In this document: positions 10,198-22,430 of the stretch, one piece after another
Position numbering within the stretch: the stretch's first letter is position 1
How the letters are laid out: every line of letters starts with the position of its first letter
From: Pyrus communis
Lineage: Eukaryota; Streptophyta; Magnoliopsida; Rosales; Rosaceae
Direction: 5' to 3'
Length of the DNA stretch: 64,000 nt
Assembly: GCF_963583255.1 (NCBI RefSeq)
Contig: NC_084805.1
Span: 12,803,375-12,867,374, forward strand
Notes under the pieces: model-generated
Databases searched by the model: none
Told to the model about the DNA's origin: nothing
Seen by the model: the letters and a program-made list of their open reading frames with translations, nothing else
Program-made: the position numbers and the translations under genes

Positions 10198-13100
10198 ATG
10201 GGTGCTCCTAAGCAGAAATGGACGGCCGAAGAAGAATCAGCCCTTAAAGCTGGAGTTATCAAACATGGCGCAGGAAAATGGCGGACCATACTTAAAGATC
10301 CAGAATTTAGTGGCGTTCTGTATACTCGCTCAAATGTAGATCTTAAGGTAGGGTTCTTTTAACACTATATACTTGTTGTACTACTCATTTTGTTGGACAT
10401 GAAGTGTACCGATGCTTTTATCAAGTCTTCAATACATTTTTGAAACTATTTGCTGGCCTGTGTTCGTATGGAGTATTTAATTTTATTTTGTATCGTCGTG
10501 GGTAGGATAAGTGGAGAAATATGAGTGTCATGGCAAGTGGATGGGGCTCTCGAGAGAAAGCGAAGACAGCACTTAGAAGAATACACCCGATTTCTAAACA
10601 GGATGATAGCTCTATTCCTCTCAGTACTACTGTTCAAAGCGATGATGAAATGATGGATGCTAAGCCTATTTCAGTTTCCAGTGAGACCCAGCAGATTTCT
10701 GGCCCCAGAAAATCTATTGTGAGGTTAGACAGATTTCTTGACTTTCGAATTCTTGTTTTTAAAAGTCACTGCCAAATCTCGCAATTAAATATTGCCCATC
10801 TGATATATTTTCTATTCAGTTTTTGAGGACCAATAACTCTTGTGCAATTCAGCAGGTTGATTTGTTTGTTAATGTCATTCATGACATCTTGAAGGGTTTA
10901 GATTGGTTAGTTGTGCGAGATTAGTGGCTTCATTTTGGGAGAACTGATTGAACTCTAAATAAAATATTAAAACTGAAATGTACCCAGCATTGCATCTCTC
11001 TTGTTGACATGTAGGAGTATTTTGTGTGTGACTCTTATTATGATTCAGAAGTTCACTAGTTGAGTTCTCTGTCCAAATTTTTCATAATTTGACATGCTAA
11101 ATGTTGTGGACCAGTAATCTTTGTTGCATGGCTTATTTGTTTATTTGTAGTTTACTGTGGTTTGTGATAGGCTGAAGGCGGGTTTGTTGTTCCGTCCACC
11201 CTCCATCAATGCTTCTTGGATCAATCAATTGTCCAACTAGTTACTTCATTTTTAAGGGTGTTAGGGTTCTGATTAAATTGAGAAGATATACAAAATCAAA
11301 TGGGGTGTCTAAAATCTTCCAGAGTGTTAAATCACTGTCATTGACATGTACACGAGCATTTTGTGTATTGAATTTAATGTATCATACATGTACTCCTTCA
11401 GTAGGTATGTTATGGCCTCTTGATCGATTTCACTAGAGAGATGCTTGCTCTTATTCCATGATTTGTAGACACTTACCTGGTTTTTCTATTTCCTTGTGAA
11501 CTGGACTGATCTTTACTGTTGCAAGTACATGGTGGCCCCTTAACTTGAACAAACAATTATATATTATAAAACAATAGAGAACTGGTTGTTTGAACAATAG
11601 TAATGAACATATTTAATTTGTAAGGGGCACAAAAGCAAAAGGACAGCGGTCATCTTTTTGAATTCATAACTTCTTTTCCCAAGTTGACTATATAATCTCT
11701 ATAGTTAAGCAATAACATTAGATTGGGGGATACTTACAAATGTTTCATTCCTTTTGTTCAGCACTGAAATAATCGTGGTATTAAAGATAAAAATTTCTGG
11801 TGTCTTTGTTATTTGCAATTATCATAGGTGTTGCTGCTATTTTATCATTTACAATTATAGACTATAAGTTAGTTATTATTCAATTAAATCAGCCTACTAG
11901 CTATTATTCAATTTTTTTTTTTCTAGTCATACTTCAAAATTTTAAATTCTGCTGTAACTTTGATGCTTAATTGTTGTTGTTAATGCTTGTAGGCTGGACA
12001 ATCTTATCATGGAAGCTATAACTAGGTTGAAGGAGCCTGGTGGATCTAATAAAACGACTATTGCTGGATATATAGAGGTAGCCTCTATGTCTGACAAAAA
12101 TTATATATGGTATTTGCAATTTTCTATGGCACATCCCACTTCATTAGTATGTGGTCATAAATTGGTTGATTATATCAAACCATTTATTAAATGTTTCATG
12201 AAGTTGAAAAATATCACGAGCTAGTGATGTAGTTCAGTGTGCTCACTCAGCTAATATTTTCATAGTGAATAAATAAAGGAGTTTATTGCATTTCGATTAT
12301 ATGGGGCTTCTCACTGCTGTTCTAGAAAGCATCAGGGTTGGGAATATAAGAACAATTGCCAGCCACATAAAAAAAAAAAAAAGAAAAAAAAAAGAAAAAG
12401 TAAAAAAGGAACATATATTAAGCTGACGGTGCATGTGGAACCCTCTCTTCATTGCCCCTTGCAGGGAGGCTCTGTATAATATTCAGACATCCTTGATTAC
12501 ACACATCAGTTTTTTGGTTGCGGATATTTCGCTTTAAATTTTATATTACGCGTTGCTTTCTCTATTACTCTTTGTTTGGATTCCTTGAGGATATTTTGTC
12601 TCCTTTTTTGCTTTCAAGAATTATGCAAAAGGTAGTGAAGTGTGAATGTAATTTAATCCAAGGATCCACTGATTAATAAGCTTGGAGATTGGCAATATTT
12701 GGTAATGAAATAGCCTTCAGTCATATCATGGTTCAAGACAAGTGGACATTGTTATTGACATTGTCATGAATTGCTCTCTTGGGTTTCAAATTCATTAAAG
12801 TTTAAGAAATTAAAAAGAAAAAAAAAGTTTAAAAGAGTGGTTGGACCTGTGTTTAGTCCATACACCTTTTCCAAGAGAAATGAGTTCTTGCACAAGTCTC
12901 GTTAACTTTGAATGTCCGGTTTCATCTCCTAGTGTAACGTAAGTTGTAAAGTAAACCCCGTGTATGATAGCCTACCCTTGTCAAGAAGAGTGGTTATGAA
13001 AACAATGCCTCTATTGCAAGGCAAGCCCCTCCCTCTCTTAAACTTAAAAAATAAACTGACATTTTGCAACACTGCACAAATGACATCTACTCTGGGTTCA

Positions 13101-16100
13101 CTGATACGAACTTGTATATCCTCCCAAGGTTAAGTACACGAAATCAGATACTTCAGATAGGTTATAGTTCAATTTGTTCATACCGCTGAATAAGCTGAAT
13201 AAGATCTACAATAATTTTAACAATAATTATGCTACGTAAGGCTACATCTATTTGTCATTTTATGCTATCGAGTTGTGTAATATGCTAGCATTATTTTCTT
13301 GCTGTCATTTTGTGTAATCAGCTCACTTTCAGAGATTTTATTTTGTAGGACGAATATTTGGCTCCTCAAGATTTCAAGAGGCTATTATCTGAAAAATTAA
13401 AATACCTGACAGCAAGCCGTAAATTGATTAAGGTAAATATATTGTGGTCTAATAATCTCAAAACGTTGTCCTATATGTATAGCTTTTGTGGGTTTTTTAT
13501 TGGTGTTAGATTATGTGGTTTTTGTGGAACAAACAATTAATGATTACTTAATGTGCATGGAGTTGTCATTTTTATACACTTACAAGTAAGTTGGACTTAA
13601 AAGGTCAGAATTGTCGCATGCAATGTGGTTTTTGATTGTTGTATGGCAAGTAATCAAACGATGTACACATGTATAAAAAGGTTAGGTTTTCCGAGGTTTG
13701 TCATCATATTGGAAAATGTACTCCAAAAAAAAGGATCATTTGGGAATATGCCGCATACTAGAAAGTTCTGGTTGATAATAATGGGGCCAAAGGGGTAGGG
13801 AGATCAAACTGTCGATTTGGGTGTGGGAGCATATGTTCATTACACGTGCCACATGACAAGAATAATTTTAATAACTATGTCAATTTACTCTACACATGAA
13901 AGGAAGAAATTTTCATAGGTGATTGGCAACTTTATGCTTGTTCTGATTGAAATTCCTGTACATGGTAATTTCCGGAATTAATTAATGAGGTTTAGGAGAT
14001 CAACTATTTAAACAGTCTTGCAGGTTTTTTCATCCTAGATTTTCTCTATTTTTAATCATTTGAGATCTGATTGATCACACGATAAATTGCACTTTTCTAT
14101 GGCCCATGTAGTGCCTTTTCCCTTGGTTCCACCAATCTGGTCAGACTGCTAAACACTCCATTTGTACGAGCGTAGGTCTATTCTTCTTTTATGCTCTCTA
14201 AATTCAATAAAAATAGTTTTACGCGTTGTATTTTCCATAAATCTCCCGAACTTTTTCTTTATTTGAATAAATCGGTATCTGGATATCTTGAATTGAAAAG
14301 AACTTTACCGTTTAAGGCAACAGGTAGGTATCTAAACGGGTATATTATCTCTCCTTGGTTTTCCTGCTTCTCTCAGTCCACCTTTCCTCTTTTTACCTAG
14401 TAGTATCCCTCCCTTTTTTGTTTTCATTGTTGGCTTTGGGGATAAGGCCAAAAACAAAGGGCGAGAGAGAACACAATACTCTTGCTTTGTGGCGAAGGAT
14501 GCAGAGGTTCAAGTCGGTATTTTTCTTTTCCCTGCATTCGACTCTCTCTTTCCTTCTGTTGCCCACTTCGATTTTCCCCCTTTATATTAGGGCTTAGGGC
14601 TTCAAGATAAGCATTTCTGTCCGATCTCAGTGTTTCTGTAGTGGTCCCATGATATAGGTTTAGCGGGGGCTTAATTTGTCGGACTCTGATATGATTGGTT
14701 TACTTTTATGTTTATTACTTTCTTTCGTGGTCCATGTTTGCATGTTGACAAGAGTTGGGCTTTGATTTTTCCATGGTAGTAGAATGATTGACTGAGAATT
14801 TTACCTTAGTTTTTCTTAGATTTGGTAGATAAACAAAAAAAAAAAAACTGCGTTCTTTTGACGGCTTATTGTTCCCCAAACTTTGAATGCAGTGAAGATA
14901 TGGGTGATTGAACTGTTGTAAAATTTTAATTTACTCACATATTAAAAGTTTAATGAAATCATCCACCTACATCTTCTTATCTGATACAATACTATACTAA
15001 ACCAACTTTTACATAAGTAAATGGAAGTGTTAAGACATGATTTATGAATCACAGCTTCAAGAGACTTTGTCTAAGGCTTGAGAATCTTTGATCACATTGG
15101 TTTTTTATCTTGGACAAAAAATGGAAATGTAATGCCATATTCTGCTTTTAAATACGTTTTTATATATGGTTATTTTTTATTTAAATAATGGGGTATTGAT
15201 GCACATATTTACTACGTAAAAGTATGGAAATGTTGATGAAATCAAGAAAATATTGATATCGAGGATATTATGATATCTAATGCTTGCTGGTACTTGGATA
15301 TATAATTTACTTGGTCTACAATACTGGCTTGTCCATGTGCTTCAATTGGGATTTTCTTTGTGAAAAAAAGAAAGGACGCTAGTTTATGATTTGATATTCC
15401 TCAAGGGATGTTAACCCTGGAATTGGATATGGTTAGAGTTGATTAGAGTTTGATCTTACTAGTTTGTGTTTTTGTTTTGACAGGTAAAACGCAGATACAG
15501 GATTGCACCTACTCCAGCGTTATCTGAAAAAAGAAGAAATACCTCAATGTATCCTTTTGAGGGAAGACAGATGGCATCTGCTTTTGAGGGAAGACGTATG
15601 GCATCTCCTTTTGAGGGAAGACCAATGCTGTCTCCTTTTGAGGGAAGGTATATGGCGTCTCCAAAATTAGAAAATGATGAGGGTACCATCCTGATGAAAG
15701 CCCAAATTGATTTGGAGCTTGCGAAGATGAGGACTATGACCCCCAGGGAAGCTACTTTAGCTGCTGCTCAAGCAGTGAAAGAGGCAGAAGCTGCCATTGC
15801 TGAAGCCGAAGAGGCAGCCAGGGAAGCTGAGGCTGCTGAAGCTGATGCAGAAGCAGCAATGAAGACACTAAAAGGAAGAAATGCTACGAAGATGGTGAGG
15901 TTCACATAGCATATTTTCCTTTTTACGTTGAATTTATTGATTCGGCTTGGTTTGAAATGCTAAAGTAGTGAGTTTATAATCTTGGCTTGAGTTTATGTTT
16001 GCTTTTAGCAAAAAGTCAGTAATTATTCTGACAATTGAAAGTCTGCCTGTGCAAATGGGCTGAATGCTTGCTTAATGAGTTTATTTACTTTACCATCATT

Positions 16101-16455
16101 AGAGAAATCCCCTTTGTTGTTAAACACAAGTTATGTTTATCCCTGCCCAGAACCTCTCTTTGCAACTGCACTCCAACGAACACACGTATTCTGAATTTGT
16201 AGATCGTTCTAATATATATTTAAACTGTCATTGTAGTAGTTGTGGATATATCTGGCGTTCAGTCTAGTTTGGCATTTATTTTTTTGTTTAATGATTATGA
16301 TGAGGCCATACATGCCTACTCTCTCTCTCTGTGTTCTAATTTTGATTATTGTAGATAGGGTTTAGGGTAATTGGATTATAACTTTGATTATCTTTCCCAA
16401 GCTTTTGAATTAAATTTCATTTTACTGTCAATATATGCAGATGAATCGTCCCTGA
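10198..16455 (+). CDS. TRB: Telomere repeat-binding factor, single-Myb-histone (TRB/SMH) family
   Basis: TRB proteins are nuclear, bind telomeric and telobox DNA through an N-terminal Myb domain, and dimerise through a central histone H1/H5-like domain; they help protect telomeres and recruit Polycomb complexes. Coding exons are 10198-10347, 10506-10723, 11993-12077, 13349-13432, 15484-15894 and 16441-16455; all junctions keep frame with GT..AG ends, giving about 320 aa, normal for the family. The Myb domain spans about residues 5-60, with the diagnostic VDLKDKWRN at 47-55 encoded across the first splice site. The H1/H5-like domain is about 124-190, and an Ala/Glu-rich coiled coil about 250-312. 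Residues 203-239 are four tandem nonapeptides of the type FEGRxMxSP. The last exon encodes only MNRP before TGA; if the fifth intron is retained, translation ends at 15909 instead. The exact paralogue number is unknown. Confidence 0.93.
15550..15663 (+). repeat. 27-bp coding minisatellite in the TRB gene, four units
   Basis: Four in-frame 27-bp units, each built on CCTTTTGAGGGAAGA plus a variable CNNATGNNNTCT part, encode [27 protein letters not shown] and FEGRYMASP (about residues 204-239). The repeat lies in the linker between the H1/H5-like domain and the coiled coil. Units differ mainly at the residue after FEGR, which is what slippage followed by point change would give. Confidence 0.85.
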
Positions 16456-17580
16456 ATGAAGTTCGAAACATGCAAGGGCAACGAAAGATAAGTTTCTTGA
16501 GACCGGACACATGTTTTATTGTAATTAAACTATGTTACCAAATTCACCTACACAGAGACGGGTGATTTGTATTATGATTAGTTTCAATGTAGGAAAGTCT
16601 GGTTCGCTGCAGTTTTCATTTCCTTTTGCAAACTATGAAGCTGCGTCAAAATGCAGAAAATTAGGACTCACAGTGGGATAGAAAAGTTAATTTAACAGCA
16701 TCTCTTTTGTTGTTGTAATTGTCTTGTTATTTTTTCTTTTCCTTGTTTTTCTTGGTCTTCAAGATAGAAGCGGAGGCGGCTGTCATCTTCGTCTTTGAAG
16801 GTGATTTTTGCTACCCGCCACGCTCCGCCCTGCCCTGCGCGTTTAGAGTGGGGTCTTGCCTACTAACCAGAGAGGGCTGAGGGCATATACTGTCATAGGT
16901 TGAGTTAGTTCATTCATACAGCAACAATATGTATATGCTTTGGATCCTACTGCTTAGTCTCAATGATATAGTTTTGTCCTCTTTGTTTTGAGCTTATATT
17001 TATGTTATTAGGATGATTGCCGGCAAATACGGTTGGAATATAATATAGAGAAATTGACAGAAATGGGCCATTTCCATATCTTGAGACTAAAATAGGATTT
17101 TTGAGATATGCACAGACTACGCAAATGATGTGCACATAAATTTTCTTGAAACTTAAAATGACCAAATTACCCTCCCGTATAAATGGGTTATTGCAAATAC
17201 TAAGTTAGCATTTTCTCCTTCCTTGTAAAAAAACCTCTCTCACAAACCCTGCACGACGAACGGCAAAGAGAACCCCTAAACCTTCCAAGCATCACTCTTT
17301 CCGGTTCGTCTCTCTCTCTTATCTCTCTCTCTTTAACCTGATCATCATCTCCATTTTTGCTTGTAATTACTTGTTTTTTGAATTTGGTTTTTTGGATTTG
17401 TAGAGATGGCAAGTCGAAGAAAAGAATGAAAAGTAAATGATTTTCATGTTGGTTATTACCAACTGAAAAGAAAACGTGAAACAAGGAGCAAGCAGCAAAC
17501 TGAAAGAGATTGAGAAATAAGTGCAAAATCTCTCCTCGTCCTTCATTCCTTGGGTAATTGAGTTTGTCTCTCGTATTAAT
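16456..17580. other. 3' flank of the TRB gene and unassigned DNA
   Basis: The first few hundred bases are the likely 3'UTR of the TRB gene; no clear polyadenylation site was fixed. A GC-rich patch at about 16760-16880 is unrecognised. At 17200-17420 a CT-rich tract with AAACCCTGC and AACCCCTAAACC is followed by an intron-like run ending in TTTGTAG before ATGGCAAGTCGAAGA, which stops after seven codons. This looks like the 5' end of a housekeeping-type gene without its body, but the parent gene is not recognised. Confidence 0.35.
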
Positions 17581-17757
17581 TTTTTTTTTTTTTTTTTGAA
17601 CAAATGGTATCATTTACACTAAAGCGGAGGGGGATAGGCTTATCCTCACAATGTGCCAGTAATAATATGGTTCAAATTCGTCTTTAGTGAAAATCAAAAC
17701 TAAGACCTCTCTCTTATAAGAAAACAGAAACACCACTAGACTACAGTAGTAAGTGAC
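17581..17757 (-). mobile_element. tRNA-derived SINE, reverse copy
   Basis: Read on the - strand the copy starts GTCACTTACTACTGTAG, has an A-box-like TAGTCTAGTGGTG, a B-box-like GGTCTTAGTTTTGATTTTC, a body ending GATACCATTTGTTC and a poly(A) tail (the T run at 17581-17597). The same head, box order, body and tail recur at 24265-24440 and 47375-47540, which defines a family. No clear target duplication was found for this copy, which is the most diverged of the three. Confidence 0.7.
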
Positions 17758-18098
17758 AATTCTAATTAAATACATCATCTTGAATTGGTGAATGACCTCG
17801 CACAAGTGCTTTCATCTTTTGAAGTATAAAAACGCTCATCCTAAGAGAGTTTAGAGAAACTTTATTCGAACACAGTGGCAAGTAATGTTCGTTCTACTGT
17901 CTACACTCATATATTTATTTTGTTAAACAAATTTTTATCTTTAGACTGGAGGCCCTCAATGACTGTTGTTTTTATTTTCTTGTGTGGGAACATGAAATCA
18001 TTGGAGAGCTTGAATAAAAAATTTACATTAAAAATTTGAGTGGGATGCAGTACCTTTAAAATAGGCCATCAGGCTAGCCACGGGCCAAATGTTTGTGT
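17758..18098. other. Intergenic, nothing recognised
   Basis: AT-rich sequence between the SINE and the nested transposon block. No ORF, inverted repeat or family similarity stood out. Confidence 0.4.
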
Positions 18099-20401
18099 TT
18101 AGAGCAACCTCACTCCAAGAAAATAGCTTAAGATTAGGCAACCTATTCTCCCAACCTCCCCAAAATCACTACAGCCCTACCCAATCAACTGGGCTCTAGT
18201 GGAGCCTGACAAACCACACGGGCTAGAATTGCCTAGCCCACTAACTGAAGTGATCTTACATCAGGCTGACGTCAATCACGTTTTTAATTTTTTTTTTTTT
18301 TTCTCTGTCAAGCACATGGCTTTCATGCACAAAAGAAGGAGAGTGAGCCAACCAAAAGCAGATGGCGGGGCCCACTTGCAGCCGCACTCAATTCCATGCC
18401 AACGACTAGGGCATGTGTCCAAACTTGGGTCGTAAGATTTATAATCAACGGTCCAAGTATTTCCAACTTTAAAAATTTTAAAAATAAAAGAAAAATCAGA
18501 AAAAAAATTCAAAGTTACTATGGGTGATGGCACAATCCAACAGTCTATATTAATGAAGTTTGATAAAATAAAAGATATAAAAAAAGTTCAGAAAATAAAC
18601 TTAGAAATTAAAAAAAAAAATACAAGATCATGACACTTGGGCCTCTGAGATTGGTTGAAAATGTATCCAGATAAATTGTATTTTCGGATAATAACACGTA
18701 ACGGACAAGATTGGTTAAAAATCATATCCGAAATTAAACATTAAATTATTTTTATTATTCATTAAAATAATATTTTAATACAAATCGCTTGGACAATTCA
18801 TTTTAGAGGTGGAGATGCACTTGGGCAATTATTGTTAACTAAGATAGAATTACCTTAGCTTAATAGACTGGGCAGTAATTGCTTGGGCAATTTGGTAGGG
18901 GCAGGGCCGGTCCTAAGATTTTTGAGACCTGGGGTAACACCAAAAAATGTGCCTTAACTTCATAAAAGAAAATTATTTGTTTTCACACGTAAGACTTCGA
19001 TAAAATCATTTTAAAAAGCATTTCAAACTTAATAATTTAGAAACAAGGAAAAACTAATTTATTTTATATCAAGAGATGGGAACCAAAAATTAAAGTTCCT
19101 TAATTTTAAACAACAAAAACATTGCTTCTGATTAAACCTCTTGATCTTTTAGTTGTATTTCATAAGTTTAAACTCATATGAAAAGAAATTTGTAAAAGTT
19201 GGAAAGTAAAAAAGCACATATAGTGTTTCAAACCCGAGACCTCCTTGTAGTCTAACTTCTTTATCATTTGTAGGGGTGAGTACGGTTTGGTGCGGTTTCA
19301 ATTCGGTTTGGTTCGGTTTAGTGCGGTTTTGAAGTCAAAATCAAAATGAAACCAAACTGTTTGATTCGGTTCGGTGCGGTTTCAATTCTGTTTTTGAGAA
19401 AAAAAAATTACCGTTTAAAATTGCACAAAACTGCATCAAAGGTGGATTCAAACCTGCAACAAAACAATAGCAAATTCTTCCATAATCTGCGCCATATGAG
19501 AAATCAAAGCTAACATTTTGTAGGGATTCATGCACGCCAATGGCTGATCATTTCATTTTTTTTATATGAACATATAAAATCACATTTCATATGGTCCACA
19601 GGAGTGGTAAACAGGGCCGGTTTAGAGATTTTTTAGGCCCGGGGCGATGTCAAATAATGTGCCCTCATTTTATATAAGAAAATTATTTGTTTTCACACGT
19701 CAAACATCGATAAAATTAAACTTAGAAAAACACTTTAAACTTAATAATTTAGAAACAAGGAAAAACTAATTTATTTTGTATCGTGAGAAAAAACAAAAAA
19801 ACTCTGGGTTTACAAGTAGATAGATATGAGTTTTGTTTTTCATCTGAACTTTTAAAGTGTTTTTGTATAAATCGTGATGTTTTTTTTTCTTATTTACTAA
19901 CCTTTTCAATATGGGACTAAAAAAATAATGATATTTTTGAGTCTTTAATTGATATGTATAAGTAATAAATTGGTAATAAATTAAACTTTTTGATGACACG
20001 TTATATGATTTGTAAATTTGGTCAACGCTTTACTCTTTGTGGAAGATTAGGAACAAATATTTAAAAATAACAACCCACATAGCTACTAGCTATTAATTAA
20101 AAATAAATTAACAACCAAACAAAAATTCGTAAAAATTGAAAAGAATAAACATGCACTTAGCATTTTACTTAGGTAATTTTAAACAACAAAAACCATTGAT
20201 TCTAATTAAACTTCTTGATCATTTAGCCAAATTTTATATATTTATACTCTTATGAAACGAAATTTGTAAAAATTAAAAAACAAATAAGCACACATCCTGT
20301 TTTGAACCCAAGACCTCCTCATTAATTCCAAATGACAAAACCACCAATTCTAGTTAAACTTCTTTGTCATTGAACCAAATTTTATGAATTTATACTCTTA
20401 T

Positions 20402-20836
20402 TGACACAACCCGACCGAGATCGGGGCATGCTGGCCGTCATGTGGAAGTGACGTAACCATGTGCACAGTGCGGAAGCTAATAAATAATAATAAAAGTATG
20501 AATAAATAAAAACCAGCTATACACAAAATAAGAACATACATGTGCAAGCGTAAGTGTGAAAAACAAAGTTCAGAGCACGGAAGACCTAATGCAGTTCGGG
20601 AGAAACAACACTACATAAACACACCCAAAGGTGGTCCTACACTAGTGATAATCTGTCAGATATGCCGGGAAAATCCTCTGGGGAGCCACCACAAGTGCTA
20701 GCCAACTAGAACCTGAAGGGGCGCAAAACAGAAAGTGTGAGTGGCAAAAACAAAGCTTTTCAAAAACCATTTCATAAACAAAGTTCTAACCCCTCACCGT
20801 AAAACCTGTATACTTCCCAGAAAATAGAATATACAT

Positions 20837-20881
<45 letters not shown>

Positions 20882-22430
20882 TCATGCTAAAAAATATGCC
20901 ATGCCAAATGTCTCGAAACAAAATGCAAGTACTCAGGTAACGCCAAAACAATGCCATGTAATTTGTCAGCCGAGTCACCTAACGTGACCTGTACGGCTGA
21001 ATATAGAGCTCAAATCTCCATCTCACTAACTATACTTGCATACGAGTCGGAACCACCTAAAGTGGTCTGTACGAAAGGACTGGGTGTATAATAAGTACGC
21101 TCAAGTGCTACGATCACGTGAAGGCTGGGCGAATAATTGCGGGTCACCTACGAGTCGAAACCACCTAAAGTGGTCTGTACGATAGGACTGTGCACCTAAC
21201 TTGGATCCAAGATGAGCGTGCGGTGCGGGAGGTGAACATCACGTGAAGGACTGTGCCCAACTCTGGGCGGGAGCACTAACATCGGGGGTGCAGGTTATGA
21301 GCTCTCTATGCATCTCAAATCATTACTGAACATAAACATAAATCATAACTCACATGACACTTACCTGTGCGTTCGCAGCACCAAACATATATACATATGA
21401 GACTAATAATGCATAATTAAATGGGCAAATATAATGCATGGCATATAAACGTATAAACGTTTCATTTCACTTTCTGGGAAAAACATAAGTATATAGGTAT
21501 ATACGGAAAACCAAAAACCCACTCACTAGTATGTAGAAGGGTCGTAACCCCCTTGCCTCGAGTGACCGCACTCGTCCTCGGGATAAGTCTCACCTATATG
21601 CAAAACAACTATAAAAACGTTAATTTTAAAGCACATAACCAACCTTACGAAATAACTTCTCATACAAAGCTCAAATGGGGTGTATGAATACACCAACGTG
21701 ATTTACTCAACCTCAGGAACATCCCCATATTTTTAGAAAAATTTTCCGACGCCGCATGCGCCCCCACACGCCAGCCAAGGCACGGCCACACGTGCCTCCC
21801 ATGCGTAGGCACGTGCCTGGCACACTGACGGCGTCAGTTAACCCCGTTAGGAATATTCCATTAAATCTAACTGATGTCGTTAACGCCGTTAGGAATATTC
21901 CGTCCAAACTGACAGAATATTCCGTCATCTTCTCCGGCCAAACTGACGGCGCCGAAAAACCGGGAAATTTTTAAAACTTTGTATCTTCTTCGTTTTTCAA
22001 CCAAATTTCACAAAATTGGTACCAAAATGAAGCTTACAACAAGAGGAACAAATCCATACCACTTTCAAGCACTAAAACCCACGGAATCTCGCCGGGAAAA
22101 CACCACCAACTCTGGCCAAACTTGTAACTCACGATCCCGACGTCCAAAACCTTCAAACGAACCACCCTGAGCCTCCTAAGGACCTCACCAAGCTTCCTAC
22201 AAGCTTGAAATTCCCAAAAACACAAGAATTAACGTGTGCATGAACAGTGACCAAATCGGGGGATCCCGAGTTCGACGTGAAAACGAAGGTATCCTTACCT
22301 GAAATGGGTATGGTTGAACTCCTAAGGACCTCACGAGCACGAATATGTAATTTGTTTCCTCAATCTGTGAAGGTTTTAATGGTTTTGGGTGACGTCCGTA
22401 CAAAAAGAATAGGAAAGGGAGAGAGAGAGA
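20402..22430 (-). mobile_element. LTR-like fragment inside hAT element 3
   Basis: The block starts TGACACAACCCGACCGAG right after CTTAT in hAT element 3, resembling the inverted 3' end of a plant LTR. It contains a (TA)n run at about 20847-20878 and a recurring phrase ACCACCTAAAGTGGTCTGTACG at 21050 and 21158, with a related ACCTAACGTGACCTGTACGG near 20975. It is GC-richer near 21740-21950, where the GTTAGGAATATTCC motif occurs twice. No matching CTTAT duplication or CA end was found on the right, so the right limit (about 22430) is a guess and the piece is probably truncated. Confidence 0.5.
20847..20878. repeat. (TA)n microsatellite
   Basis: A simple AT dinucleotide run within the LTR-like fragment of the hAT nest. 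Short frames read from it (YIYIYI) are artefacts. Confidence 0.9.

Noticed and set aside
14191..14597. Two + strand ORFs inside TRB intron 4, perhaps an organellar or gene insert
   Set aside because: No product or organellar gene was recognised, and the splice sites on either side fit a plain long intron.
17200..17613. - strand ORF of 137 codons
   Set aside because: It is low in complexity, includes a poly-Lys start from the SINE poly(T) tract, and no homologue was recognised.
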